Under the pieces are notes generated by a model. The model was not told the origin of the DNA and ran no database searches. It worked only from the letters and a program-made list of their open reading frames with translations. The position numbers and the translations under genes are program-made. From positions 4,650,001 through 4,714,000 of the forward strand of contig JAETXT010000007.1 in assembly GCA_019188255.1 (NCBI GenBank): a stretch of 64,000 nucleotides of DNA, given 5' to 3'. Source of the DNA: Verticillium longisporum (Eukaryota > Ascomycota > Sordariomycetes > Glomerellales > Plectosphaerellaceae). How positions within the stretch are numbered: position 1 is the first letter of the stretch; each line of letters starts with the position of its first letter. This document shows, piece by piece, positions 46,201 to 57,488 of this stretch.

Positions 46201-48164
46201 TAAACGAGCTGCGGGCTTGGGAACGCCAGGCAGGCAAACTGGACTTTTTTTTCCTTTCCTTCTTTCCTTGGTCGTATGGGCCATCATCTGCGCTGCCGGG
46301 CCGCTGGCCCTGCTCTGCAGACCTTCAGACAGACGGCCATGGCATGGCATCCTTGGCGATTGCAAGACCAGGCTCGCAGTCGGTCAAGCTCGAGTGGACT
46401 ACCCGAAGAACGAATCTTCCATGGGCCGCAGCTTTTGTCGAGCGCAGCTTTTGTCGTTACTCAAACTATCGAAGCAGGCGCAGTATTGTACGCCTCTGCA
46501 CTTGGTGCTCTGAAATTCCAATTCTTCAAGCGACGGCCTCCATTGCTCCCAATCCAACGCCGAGGCTGCTCATGCGGCAGGTCAGAGACACGGCGAGACA
46601 CCAAATGGCTATCTACTTGTTAAGGATGTTGGTACATAAGACATGGTCTCCAGCATTCCACATATAGCCCTAGCTCGGCCGGCGTGTTCACACGAGAATC
46701 GCAGTTGGCATGATAGCGCAAGAGCTACCTGATCGATCGGCCTTCTGGTGCTTGTTTCTTCCGGGCCATGATGACGTTCTCGCCCGCCTTTCATACATGT
46801 CCCTGGGTGCAAGCGATCCGTACTTCGGACCTTGTCGGAGAAGCTCTATCACATCTAGACATCACCCATGTAGCATGCAAGGTACTGGCGAAAGGAAGAG
46901 CGCGACCTTCCCGCTTGGAGACTGTTTACTCCTCGTCGAGCGAAGACTCGAACTTGGCAGCTGAATCCAAACAGCCTTCCTCTGCAGGCATTCTTCGCGC
47001 AGACTGCGCTGCACACACACCGATGGGTCAAGCTGCAGGCCAAGGTGGCTAAGAGCTTCCGTGAAGAACGGATGAAGAAGGAGGCGATACCCCGGACTTG
47101 GCCGCCTGTTGAATGAACAAGACCGGGCAACCCCCAAGGAGGAGAGGCACCCGACTGACTTTGACCTCTTTACCCTCCTGTGAAGACCACAGCCCGAGGG
47201 GTAGATCTGCTTCAACGCCCGACAAGATGGACATGCAAAGTATGCAAGTCCAATCAGCACTAGGCTTCTTCAGTCCGACATCTCACCGTCCAGCGGCCGG
47301 CTGTGCCTCTTGTGCAAGGTCTAGTTGCCCATCCACTTGACCCAATCCCACGTATCCATGATCCATGCCACGAACCTGCAGTTGGCCCCCACCACCGTCT
47401 CCCCCCCTTAGCACCGCGTGTTAACCAGCGGAATCATGGGCGAAGATGACCGACGCCAACCAGAATCTACATAGTACATCCTCGCAGCATGCCCTCCAAT
47501 CCGTACTTGCTCCCGATGTGTCATCCTCGGCGCTGCCGTGTCTGGCTTTGGGGCCCAATCAAAGCTGTCATTGACCATCCCTCAGACAAGCGGATGAATA
47601 GACAGCGTCCCTCTCCTCTGGGCGCTCTTGCGGCCCTTATTCCCCCATGACGCCGATGCTTTCCAGAGGCTCTTCGAGGCCGTCTCGGCTCTTCCTCCTG
47701 GTCGTGCCGGTCGCATCTTCTGTCTGTCTGTCATTCAGACAAGAAAGGATCACCCAGTGTCGATCCTGGGCACGTGTGCTGTTCTGGACTGCTACCACAC
47801 CTTGCCACTCGACCATCTATTGGGCCTTGCCCCAGTGGGTGTGAAGCCGTCCGCGGGGTTGACCGACTCTCCAACGGTAAGTTGCTGCTCGATATCGATT
47901 GCCCATTGTGAACAAAGGGTAGCGGCTCTTGGATGCTTGCCACGCCCCATCCATTCTCTTGCTCTCGCGCTCCTCGTTGTGTCGCCCCGAAGGCTGCCGT
48001 CTGACTGTCCTGTAGTTCTGCCAGAACAATTGCGCTTTGCCCTTCAAACCCGCTGCTGGCAATTTTATTGCCGACTTGAGATGCTCTGATCACGAGGAGT
48101 GCTCGTTCATTCCTGTTCTCTCCACCTCATCGTAGCCGGCGTCCACCACGACGCAGCCCTCGAG
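43242..48164. other. 4.9 kb gene-poor region
   Basis: This is a divergent interval between the GPI-protein and kelch genes. The longest open frame (45834-46667 plus) has erratic composition and no domain, and I do not accept it. No transposase, reverse transcriptase, long terminal repeat or AT-rich mutated repeat was seen. The last few hundred bases before 48165 are C/T rich, as expected for the kelch-gene leader. Confidence 0.5.
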
Positions 48165-50814
48165 ATGAGTCGTCCGTATATTGTTGTCGTCCTTTCCGCC
48201 CTTGCCGCGTCGGTTTCCGCGCAGTATGAAGGTTGGACGGAAAACCAGGTCAATGCCTCTTTGTGTTTATGGGGCCAACCTAGAGGTAGGGTTACTCTGG
48301 CTTCTTGACCGGAACAGCGGGCAGCCTGATGCTGACCCGTGGTGTTTAGCTGCCGTCATTAGAGACACCGTCTACCTAGACGGCGGCCTGATGATATGGT
48401 TGCAAGGCCTCTCCAACGGCCAAAATGGCCCCTTGGACTCTGTCAGTCAGTCGCCCTGGCCACTACCCAGCTAACTATCTGGTGAATACTGACGCCTCCA
48501 GACAACCCGATGGGCCTCATGTTCACCTTCAACTTCAGCCAACCGTTCAGTACCTCTGACAACCTGACGGCCCTTCTCCACCCACTTTCCAAGGCTCGCG
48601 GAGGCTTCGGCTCTAATGCGAGAGGCGAATCCCCCAACTTTTTCGATGGCGCCCTGCTGGGAAACGACGCCGAAGTCACACTGTTCGGTGGCCTGGTCAA
48701 GAAGGCAGAGCTCGCCAAGGCACCCGCGGAAGACGAGGTGCTCTCGTACCAGCGTTATCAGTATGGTCCGGAACGGGGCAACTTCAGACCAAACTTTGTC
48801 ACCAACGAGCTCGACGGCGTCTCGCGGTACATCACCGACGGAGGCGCCGCCAGTGCGCCGTCTGAGAACAAGGCTTGGTACTTTGGCGGATTGAGGGGTC
48901 CAGAATGGGGGCCGATCTTCCAGAGGAGCGCCAACATGTCCGAGAATGCGGCGAACGTGTCGCATACACTGATTACGCTGGACATGAAGGACCAGCTGAC
49001 GCCCGTCTGGACGAATAAGACGCTCCCGGAGAGCATCCAGGGACGGGCCAACCCTGAGGTTGTCTGGGTACCGGTCGGTAAACAGGGCATTTTGGTGGTC
49101 ATCGGTGGCGTCACATACCCTGACTGGGTGTCGCCCACGCGCACGTCGGAGAACGCGGCGCAGAGTGTGAGTTCTTCGCCCTGGGTCCGAATGATGGCGG
49201 GACAAAAGCTGACACCCACGCCAGAAGGAAGAGAGCGACAAGTTCATGCAGGACATTGACATCTACGACATTGCCAGCGACGAGTGGTACAAGCAGCCGT
49301 CCTCGGGCGCACCGACTGCCAGCACGCGAGGTTGTGCCGTCCTCGCGTCCGCCCAGGACGGCTCCAGCCACAACATCTACTACTATGGCGGATATCCCGG
49401 TGTCGACCCTCGCGAAGACTTTAGCGACGAAGTCTGGGTTCCCTCGCTGCCTTCCTTCACCTGGACCAGAGTCACCGAGATGCGGTTGGACTTTGCCAAC
49501 ACAGGCCATAGTTTCGCGCGGGTGGGACACAAATGCTTCAAGCCTTACCCCGATCAGATGTTGTCCTTCGGCGGCACGACTCAATTAACGGGAATCACTC
49601 CGGCGTGTCTGAGGCACAACAGCATCATCCAGGCGTACAACCTAAGCAGTGCTGAATGGATGGACTCGTATGACCCGCGAGAATACGCCAACTACACCGT
49701 GCCCAGTGCTGTGTTGGCTGTCATCGGAGGCAACCCTACAGGCTCAGCGACAGCTACCAGTCCAGCTGCATCGGGAGGATGGGTCGACGATGAGCTGGCA
49801 GACATCTTCGACACCGAGTACAACACGGACAAGATCCGGCAGTGGTTCCCTTATCCTGTCATCGAAGACAACACCCGGCCTACCATTCCCGACGATGGCA
49901 GTGGCGACAACGATGACAACAGCGGAGGCGGAGGCGGCGGCACTCCCAAATGGGTCGCACCCGTGGTCAGTGTCATTGGCGGCCTCATAGTCCTGACCGC
50001 GTTCCTTGTCGGCTTCTGCCTCTGCCGCAAACACCGCGACATTCGCCGCGGCGACTACAGCGCGGCCGGCACGGACGAGAACGGCATGCGCGTGCTCTCC
50101 TGGATGCGCGGCCACCACAGCGTCGCCAAGGACCCGACCGTCACCACCGAGGAGACAAAGTCCAATCTAGACATGGCCGAAGCGCCGCGCTCCCCGCCCG
50201 TCGCCTTCGCCGCTCCTGATCGTGGTCGGCAAAGCCCCCACGCCGAGCTCCACGACGTCTTCATCGCCGAACTCCCAGACACGTCGCGGCCGCCCGAACT
50301 GCACGACACGGGCCTCACGCCGGTCGAGACCATCCCGAAGCACTCCCACTTTGCCACGCCCGGCGCCCGCCCCTCGGGCAACCCGTCCTCCTACTACGGC
50401 TCCGTCTCCGGGAACGAGGAGTCCTCCATCTCCCGCTCCTCCGGCGTCCTCGGCGCCCAGTCCCGCGGCCAGTCCCCCTCGCCCGCGCCGCCGGGGCCGC
50501 CGTCCCCGCCCATACCCGGCAGCAGCGGCCGCCCCGGCGCACGGGCGAGCAACGTCTCCGGCCTCAGCGAGCCGGAAAAGAGCCACCTCAGACAGATCAG
50601 CGAAGCGACGGTCAGCTCGGCCACGTCGTCGGCGGACAGGGTCCCGCAGGTTGCGAGGCCAGACAAGGAGCCCGCGACGCCCACGAGCCCCGGCGCCGTC
50701 AGTCCGCCGACGGGGGGCCCGGCGGATGAGAGCGAGGACTACGTGTCGGCGAAGAGCCCGCTGCGCCGAAGCGTCTTCCAGGAGAGCGAGGATGATCTCG
50801 GGGGCAAGAGATGA
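48165..50814 (+). CDS. Secreted-ectodomain kelch-repeat protein with one membrane span
   Basis: The four exons are 48165-48285, 48350-48445, 48502-49166 and 49225-50814, giving 823 residues. The second donor is ambiguous between two adjacent gtcagt sites; only the one at 48446 keeps phase. A signal peptide (MSRPYIVVVLSALAASVSAQ) precedes a kelch-type beta-propeller with repeated hydrophobic-GG blocks (VTLFGGLVKK, AWYFGGLRGPEW, LVVIGGVTYPD, IYYYGGYPGVD, MLSFGGTTQL) and many N-glycosylation sequons. An acidic, glycine-rich linker leads to one transmembrane helix at about 537-560 (WVAPVVSVIGGLIVLTAFLV), then CRKHRDIRRG and a long Ser/Pro-rich cytosolic tail. The layout is that of a surface sensor or wall-linked receptor. 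Ligand and function are unknown. Confidence 0.85.
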
Positions 50815-51575
50815 GAAGGGGACGTTGGGCTTTGATCTCACCCTCAGTGATGCGCACAAGCGGCATTCAAGGTATCTAATTTTCTTTTCATGAGGATTCC
50901 TGTGTCTTGCAGATCTCTAGTTGAGAATACCGTCAGGGACATGTATACTGGAGTTATTTTTCTTTTGATACAATGTGTCCATCTCGAGTCAATGTGAATG
51001 CAGTGACTGCCTCTGTATTGCTCTACTACCTACCCAGATTCGTGATCTCTGCAAGACATGACGACCTCGGCCTTTTCGTGCCGAATCTCGCGGTGGGAAG
51101 CGCAGATGATGTGCGAACAGCCTCGTGTCTGCTCTCATGCTGAAACGACTGTCAAAGTTTTTCACATTTGCGATTGTCTTTTCTTTTGTCAAACCTCGCG
51201 GGTTCAGACCAGGATCATCATGACATGATTTTGCCGTGTTCAGTCACGTCCGCTCGTTCATGCGGGGGAGAATAAATCTGCATACATTACCAATGCATCG
51301 TTGGTTGATCGCAAAAGTCTATCCCTATCACATAAACCGCGTCATCCTCGTTAAACAGCACGCAACCAGGCCTGTGATCATGCAAACTCCAATAATCTGT
51401 AAAGCCGGTCGTCGCCCGCTTTGTACAAGTGGTATCATTTCATGAGAACAGGAACAGAAAAACCAGCAGACCCTTTTTGTCAGCCCAACCACAGTGCAAT
51501 CGATAATCTCGACAACAAGGAGACTTGACAGCATACCAACTCGAATGGCATTTAAACCCAGTTGAGCTCATTTAG
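50815..51575. other. Convergent 3' intergenic region
   Basis: 761 bases between the kelch gene and the F-box-like gene, whose 3' ends face each other. It is noticeably more AT-rich than the surrounding coding sequence. No gene or strong repeat was seen. Confidence 0.5.
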
Positions 51576-53111
51576 TCAGTCGGCCTCATCCAAGAGCTGA
51601 TCAAGGAAGGTACCGGGATGAGGCTCGCCGCAACAAGGACAGATGCTGATGCTGTCGTCATCCTCTTCATCATCGTCATTCCCGTTCTTATCAGCGGGTG
51701 GTTCGAGGGGATACCCACTACTGCGGCAAAACTCAACCCATTTCCGCTCCCTGGAGTTGCGCGAGATGGGAACCCGCTTCCAGATGACCTTGTCCTCTCG
51801 ATGAGAGGTCGGATGGCCTTCCTGGGCAGGAGCAGCAGGCATTGTGGGGATATGCGAGTGATGAGCGTCTAGGCCGGACCCGTCCAAGGCGTCAAAGTCG
51901 GTATCTTCGCTATCGCTAAGTTCATCATCGACGGGGACGGTGGATGTGCCCAGCGAACCGACCCGAAGGGACTTGTAGGCGCGAATAACTCGAGCACAGA
52001 TGGGACGGCCGCTGAGCGGAAGAACCCCTCGCTTCGTCTGCACATAGGCAGGCACTCCCGTCATGTAAAGACCCTCATCCCGTAGGAGACCAGTAAGCTC
52101 GGCGGAGGCCTTGACTCCGGGGTCGTCGATGGGGAGGCCAGTCACGTAGAGTTCGTTCAAAGAACATCCCAACTCATGTGAGGCCATATTGTGCATGTCA
52201 TTTCCAAACATGGGAAGTTTGTCGGCTGTGAAATTGACCAGGTCGATATGGAGAGACTCTAGGGCAGGCAGCAGGCGAGGCCTGATCTGCTTCTTGTCGT
52301 GCTTCGGGTCGAATGGGGGACGAAGCGCTGCGAGAAAGTCAACAATCTGCGACCACGAGTAGCAGCGGAAGCCGCCGCGAGCGTACGTCTGCTCGTTGAC
52401 GCGCATGTTGACTGGTAGTTGATGATCTTTCCTCAAGGACTGGTGATAGGTATGATGCAGGCGGTGACGACGCTTCTTGTCGTCGTAGAATTGGGCAATG
52501 ATGCGGAACGAGACGCTTTTGATGCCCTTTCGATGGTTCAAGTCAAGCTCGGCAAAGTTACGGAGGGCCTCGGGGCTGGTGAATGTGAAGGAATTATGAC
52601 CCCATAGAATGCGGGTTCCTTCCGTGTGCATGGCTCTACAGGTGGCGAGAAAATGAATGGCGATCTGGTTCCCGCGTGCCTTCTCTTCGGCGGTGACGGT
52701 GTCCAGCCTCAGCTTGGAGAGGGGGTCGAAGATCGAGAGGGGCGCTGTGAGTGCATACTTGAGTATGCGTAGCAGAACCTCAGTAGGCAGATATGGGTTC
52801 GTCGGGGCGGCGGCGAGAGAGCGGCGGCGGGTCATGCGCCCCGAGTTTCCATGCTTCACAGCATGAATGTGAGCTGTGGCAATAGGCGACCACGTAATGC
52901 CGTTTTCTCGGAGCAGTCGCTTGAGCCTGAGGTTCTCATCGGTCAGTATGCGGTGCTTCTGGCGGAGAGGCTGGTTGTAATAAGCCTCGGCCGTGTCTTC
53001 CTTGTCCTGGGTCTCCCACGGATCGACATCCTAGGTCGAGTCAGCAAGTGCACGCACAAAGAGATATGACACAGAGCGGCAACATACCACGAAGTCCGAG
53101 TTACGTGTCAT
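51576..53111 (-). CDS. F-box-like protein with leucine-rich N-terminal helix
   Basis: Exon 1 is 53111-53088 and encodes only MTRNSDFV. A gtatgt...ctag intron follows, and exon 2 (53030-51576) completes 492 residues. The N-terminus has a short amphipathic heptad stretch (RILTDENLRLKRLLRENGI). Near residue 89 comes a segment resembling an F-box (LPTEVLLRILKYAL), followed by IHFLATCRAMHTEGTRILWG, typical of fungal F-box-like proteins without leucine-rich repeats. The C-terminal region is acidic (DDDEEDDDSISICPCCGEPH) with a CPCC knot that might bind metal. F-box proteins recruit substrates to SCF ubiquitin ligases; that role is inferred only from the weak box. The large internal frame alone (from 52859) would miss the first 65 residues. 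Confidence 0.7.
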
Positions 53112-54754
53112 AATGTCTGCCGGGGCGGGCAAGGCCGGCGATGGTGAACGATCGAGCTGCAGTCGAGACGAGGGTTGATAGCGCAGAACCTCCCCGAGAA
53201 TGAGTGCTCCCAGATTGCCTCAGTCCGCTGGTCGGTTAGGCGGACCAATCTTAACGACGTGAAACGGGAGGCAGGCGCGTCCCCAGGTACCTTACAAAGG
53301 TATCGAGGTAGGAGAAGGCTGAGAGAACTGATGCCAATTCAATGAGTCCAGGTACGGATGTGACTGCCCGTAGGAGCAGCAGCAACAGCAGCAGCAGCCA
53401 GGTTGCAGGGCTGACACGGCAAGACCTCTCCGTCTTCAAATTGCACTGTGAAAGGCAGGCACGATGTCCCGTTGTGAGAAATGGCGATGAGTCGATTGGC
53501 AGTCGTGAGAGAAGTTGGTTGATACGTAGATAAGAGGTACGTCCTTCAGTAGATACGTCCACCAGACCGTCTGCTACTCCGTTGGCGACAGTCAGACTAG
53601 AAGGATCAAGGGCCGGAACGTCGTGGTTGCCCACACGTGCTGCCTGTGTGTTACAAGGAAGGCAGGCACCACGGGTAGATCCAGTTCAAAATCGTTCGAA
53701 GGAGCAACCCGCGGTTGAGCAGGAACGGTTGATGACAAGACAAACGCAGCGATGTCGGTCCAGACCGAAAAAAGATGACAGCGATAACCGAAAACAGCGA
53801 TGGTGAGAAAATCGGGGTTGGGTAGATGTGGATTGTCGGAACCTTTCGGATCGTCAGTTATGGGCAGTGGGCAAATGTCATGTCGAGGAGTCCTCCCAGG
53901 AAGATGCTAGAAGATGAGTTAAGGAGCAGAGAGACGACCAGCATCAGGTGAAAAGCCTCAAAGCGGGCGGGTGGGCGGGTGGTGATGGAAACGAAAGGCG
54001 GACCTTGGGTGAAGTGTGTTTGACCAGCAACCGGCGTGTGGTGAGCAAGTGAGAGAGAGGGAAAGAGTGGAGGCAGGGGGCGGTACTGTGGCAGGATCAC
54101 AGCAGAGTCATGCCTTCTGACAAAGAAGGGGGCATCCTCGTGGAATGGAAAGAGCACGAGCACGAGCATGAGCGCCAGCGTCCGACTCAAAGCAGCAGCC
54201 CGCATTTTGCTCACAGGCAACCAACACGGCGGATGGGAGGGCACAGGCTTGACAGGCAAGACAGGTCAGTGCTCCAGCCCGATTGTTAGTGCTCACTGGC
54301 GCTGGGGATGATGCCCATTCTCTAACAGCCACCAAACCGATGGCGCCGGGTCTTTGATGTGATATCCGAGCGAGGTTTGGGCCAGCGATGACGCTAAGAG
54401 GTCGTCGGGTCGGCACACAGGCGGCAGCAGCAATAGGCCGCGTCAAGCCTCCTCTGCTTCCTTTGCTTCCTTTGCTGCCCACGTCTGTCTGCAGTGCCTG
54501 GGGAACTGGTGGCCGGTGAAATACGGCAAAAGTACCTAGGTAGGTGTATGTATGCCCAGGTACCTACGCAGGCAGTACGCCCCCAAAGGGTTGATTGACA
54601 GGTGGTCGCTTCCCGATGACTGGCGATGACCTGGTGAGCATGATGCGATGCAACGTAAAGCAGTACAGGATGGGGAGCCGGCGGGATCCAGGAGCTTTGC
54701 TTCCGTTTGGGCTGGATGGGTGGGGGAGGGGCAGGCGGAAGACTGATTGACGAG

Positions 54755-54778
54755 CAGCAGCAGCAGCAGCAGCAGCAG
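54755..54778. repeat. (CAG)8 microsatellite
   Basis: Eight perfect CAG units in non-coding sequence. The reverse strand would read as a leucine run in a spurious frame, which I do not regard as coding. Confidence 0.95.
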
Positions 54779-54928
54779 CCAGCCGACGCCGCCCACTTGC
54801 CATTCTGGCCCCAACCATGTTAGGCAGGCAAGGCAGGCAGCGCCAGGATACCAGGGTGAAGGAGACCCGGCAGCGATGCGATGGCATCGAAAACCCCGTC
54901 GCGCCACAGCTGGCTAGACCAGGCCAGC

Positions 54929-54959
54929 TACCTACCTAACTACCAATGCTAGGTAGGTA
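54929..54959. repeat. Perfect inverted repeat with 10-base arms
   Basis: The arm tacctaccta (54929-54938) pairs exactly with taggtaggta (54950-54959) around an 11-base loop. It belongs to the same family of dispersed motifs as the hairpin at 31466-31511. Confidence 0.9.
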
Positions 54960-55385
54960 CCTAAGTTAACTGTGGTTCAGTCTTCATGTTCTTCTCGGAC
55001 GATCGAAACGAAATGCGAAGATCAAAAGGACATCGAGCTTCTCCGGTATTTGTTGGACAAACCGCACCAATTGGCCATGTGCACCCAGCCTGTCTGTGCT
55101 TCTCGACCATGTTTGCCTTGACGTCATTCATCATCAGCTGTCTGCATCGCGCCCCTCTATCACTGTCTCAACACCTAAGTCGATGATGAAATACCACCCA
55201 ATCGAGAGAGCAATAGCCGCACAAAACTCGTCATAGCTCGGGCACTTCCATGTGCTGGTACAACTGGGGGCGCCTCGTCGTATTTAGAGGACATTTCGTC
55301 TCTTCAATGCATTCCTCAAGCCATAATCCAGTCCTCCTACACACAACAAAATCTTTGCGCTGTCACACCAGAGATCCCCATCACC

Positions 55386-56074
55386 ATGTCCAACCAGCAA
55401 TTCTCCAACGCCGACACGGGCAACCGCCCTGCCGACCCTTACAAGGATGCCAACAAGGACGAGGTGTCCCTTCAAACCAAGATTGAGGACTTGACCCAGT
55501 TCATCAATGCCACCAAGTTCGCCATGATGACCACACGTGATGCCTCGTCTGGCAACCTCGTTTCGCGCGCCATGGCACTGGCCGCCTCTGTACGTGAAGG
55601 CCTCTCAACTCCCTCTAGTAGTAACCCTACTGACCAGACACAGGAGGTGGGCGGTATTGATCTTCTCTTCCACACCAACACCGAGTCCAACAAGACGGAC
55701 GAGATCAAGAGCGATCCTCACGTCAACATCTCGTTCATCAACAGCTCAGGCGACTGGGCGTCCGTCTGGGGTGTTTCAGAGGTGGTCACGGACCCCAGTC
55801 TCGTCAAGAAGCACTTCAGCGCCGAACACAAGGCGTGGCTGGGCGCACTCGGCGCTGGCAAGCTCGACGGCTCGGAGAACGACCCCGCATCGGCGTCATC
55901 CGTGTCAAGACCAACACCATCACGTACGCCATCTCCCACAAGACGCTTGTCGGCAAGCTGGCACAGGTGGCCGAGGGTATCGTCACCGGCAGCGCAGCTC
56001 AGGTCAACAAGCTCAGGGAGATTTCGTCGTACGACATTGAAAAGTGGAGGGCCTCGCAGTCCCTGGCGCAGTAA
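55386..56074 (+). CDS. bli-3: BLI-3-like protein (pyridoxamine 5'-phosphate oxidase-like fold), one-base frameshift
   Basis: This is a homologue of the blue-light-induced BLI-3 of Neurospora and of bacterial general stress protein 26, with a split-barrel flavin-binding fold. Exon 1 is 55386-55589. The intron is 55590-55643 (gtacgt...acag, branch ctgac), and its 54 bases lack an in-frame stop, so the frame reads through it. Conserved blocks are FSNADTGNRPADPYKDANKD, FAMMTTRDASSGNLVSRAMA, LLFHTNTESNKTDEI and HVNISFINSSGDWASVWGV. After SENDP the frame goes wrong. The expected RIGVIRVKTNTITYAI continues in another frame to a TAA at 56072-56074. A missing C in the C(4) run at 55883-55886 explains it: restoring it yields 212 codons exactly. 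The family is secure; the flavin or PLP ligand is not known. Confidence 0.9.
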
Positions 56075-56204
56075 TGGACAGTAGCAACACGGCCTATGGA
56101 TCGATATTTATGCCCTGTACAATAACTAGCCCACCCTCCCCATCATCAGATGGCCATGAGACCATGAACTCACGATGAATTAATTCTTTATCGCTTTCAA
56201 CATG

Positions 56205-57142
56205 CTACAGCTGCTTCCCGTACTCCTCGTTCCATATCCTGCTCCACGCCTCCTTGTCCACTGCGAACGCCTTGACGTAGTCGAGCTCGAGCACGTGCGT
56301 CCTCCTGTCCAGCAACACCAAGCTGTGCGGCGGGCGCCCAGCAGCTCGACCGTATCGCAGAGCTCCCTCAGCGTGCCGGAGACAATCTTCTCCGTCCGAC
56401 CGACGAAGCGCGCGGCGCCAATGGGGAGGCTGTCAGGCCCGTAGGCGCCCTCGGCCTTCTCCTCCTCAATCTCGAGCATCTGGCGCGCGCACTGCCCGAC
56501 GGTCATGTAGCGCGGCGGCTCGTAGACGAGGCGGCCGCGGATCATGTTCTCGACGCTCTGCTCCTTGACCTTGATGTCGAGCAGCACGAGCGTGTGCAGG
56601 CCGATCTGGCGGTTCTCCTTGACGCGGTCGTAAAAGGACGCCGGCCGCCAGCTGTCGGTGAAGAAGACCATGGAGACGGTCTGGCCAAAGTTGTAGAGCT
56701 GCAGGCCGGCGGCGCCGATGCCCGACATGATGGACGCGTTCGGCACCGTGGCCACGGGAATCTCGAGCTCGCGCGCGCGCAGCACAATGTCGGTGTGGGT
56801 CGTCGCGCCAAAGGGGTCGCCGACGACGAGGAAGGCGACGTCTTCGGTCTGGGCGTCGCGGAGGATCTCGTCGCTGTTCGACTCGACCATGTCGCGGTCG
56901 GCGACGACGATGGAGCGTCCATAATAGGCTTCCTGTTCATCTGTTCAGCGGTGCTTGGAGGGTGTGGCTGGTTGCATCGGGATGGGGGGGGGGGGGGGGA
57001 CACGCACGAGGATGGTTTGGTCGACGAGGAGGATGCTGGTGTAAGCCTCGAGGTAGACGCGCGAGGCTTTCTTGACGACTTCGAGACCCTTGACGGTGAT
57101 GTCGGTCTCATCGGAGAGTCCGAGGCCCACGAGGTAGAGCAT
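56205..57142 (-). CDS. dph5: Diphthine methyl ester synthase Dph5, one-base frameshift near the C-terminus
   Basis: Dph5 is the SAM-dependent methyltransferase that methylates the eEF2 histidine precursor in diphthamide synthesis. Exon 1 (57142-57008) starts [20 protein letters not shown]. The 75-base intron contains a G(16) run on the plus strand. Exon 2 starts at 56932 ([17 protein letters not shown]). Typical motifs are [35 protein letters not shown] and [18 protein letters not shown]. At about 56335 the frame breaks after TVELLG. The expected end ([20 protein letters not shown]) occurs in another frame and stops with TAG at 56205-56207. Adding one base gives 287 residues. Read as is, the protein would end at 56180 with an unrelated tail. 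It is convergent with bli-3. Confidence 0.93.
56984..56999. repeat. G(16) homopolymer inside the dph5 intron
   Basis: Sixteen G on the plus strand, a poly-C tract near the 5' part of the intron in the transcript. Such runs are often mis-sized in reads. It lies outside the coding sequence. Confidence 0.95.
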
Positions 57143-57488
57143 GGTGGGCTGAGGTGATGCTGTACGGAGTGGTTCGAGATCGAGGTTTGATTCTCAAAGT
57201 CACACAGCTGGGTCTGGCGTAAAAGTTTTGGCGGGGTAAAAGTGAATAAGTCATGGAGGGGTGATTCTGGTGGAGGTGGCCCATCATCAACCCCTGTCTA
57301 GGTACCTAGGTACCTGGGTAACTACCTGGCCAACCCTGTCGATTTCATGTCATGAGGGACGAACAATCATGCAACACCAATTCATTTACGGAGTATTTGC
57401 GATATCCTAATCAAGCATCCCGAGCTTGCCTTTTGCAGTTTCTCACGATACCGAAAAGAAGACAATCTATCACTCCACCACCCAACGA
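57143..57488. other. Intergenic region between dph5 and the HET gene
   Basis: 346 bases. It includes a tandem TAGGTACC palindrome (57297-57316). It is the presumed dph5 promoter plus the HET-gene terminator; no gene was seen. Confidence 0.5.

Larger units (their letters stand above)
53112..55385. other. 2.3 kb promoter region between the F-box-like gene and bli-3
   Basis: No gene recognised. It contains CAG-rich microsatellites (53371-53399 and 54755-54778), several TACCTA/TAGGTA palindromes (54533-54542, 54558-54567, 54929-54959) and a TATTTA element near 55277, about 110 bases before the bli-3 ATG, which could act as a TATA box. Confidence 0.5.

Noticed and set aside
45834..46667. 277-codon open frame on the plus strand
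   Set aside because: Lies in a gene-poor region, but its sequence shows no domain, signal or repeat and has the uneven composition of random frames.
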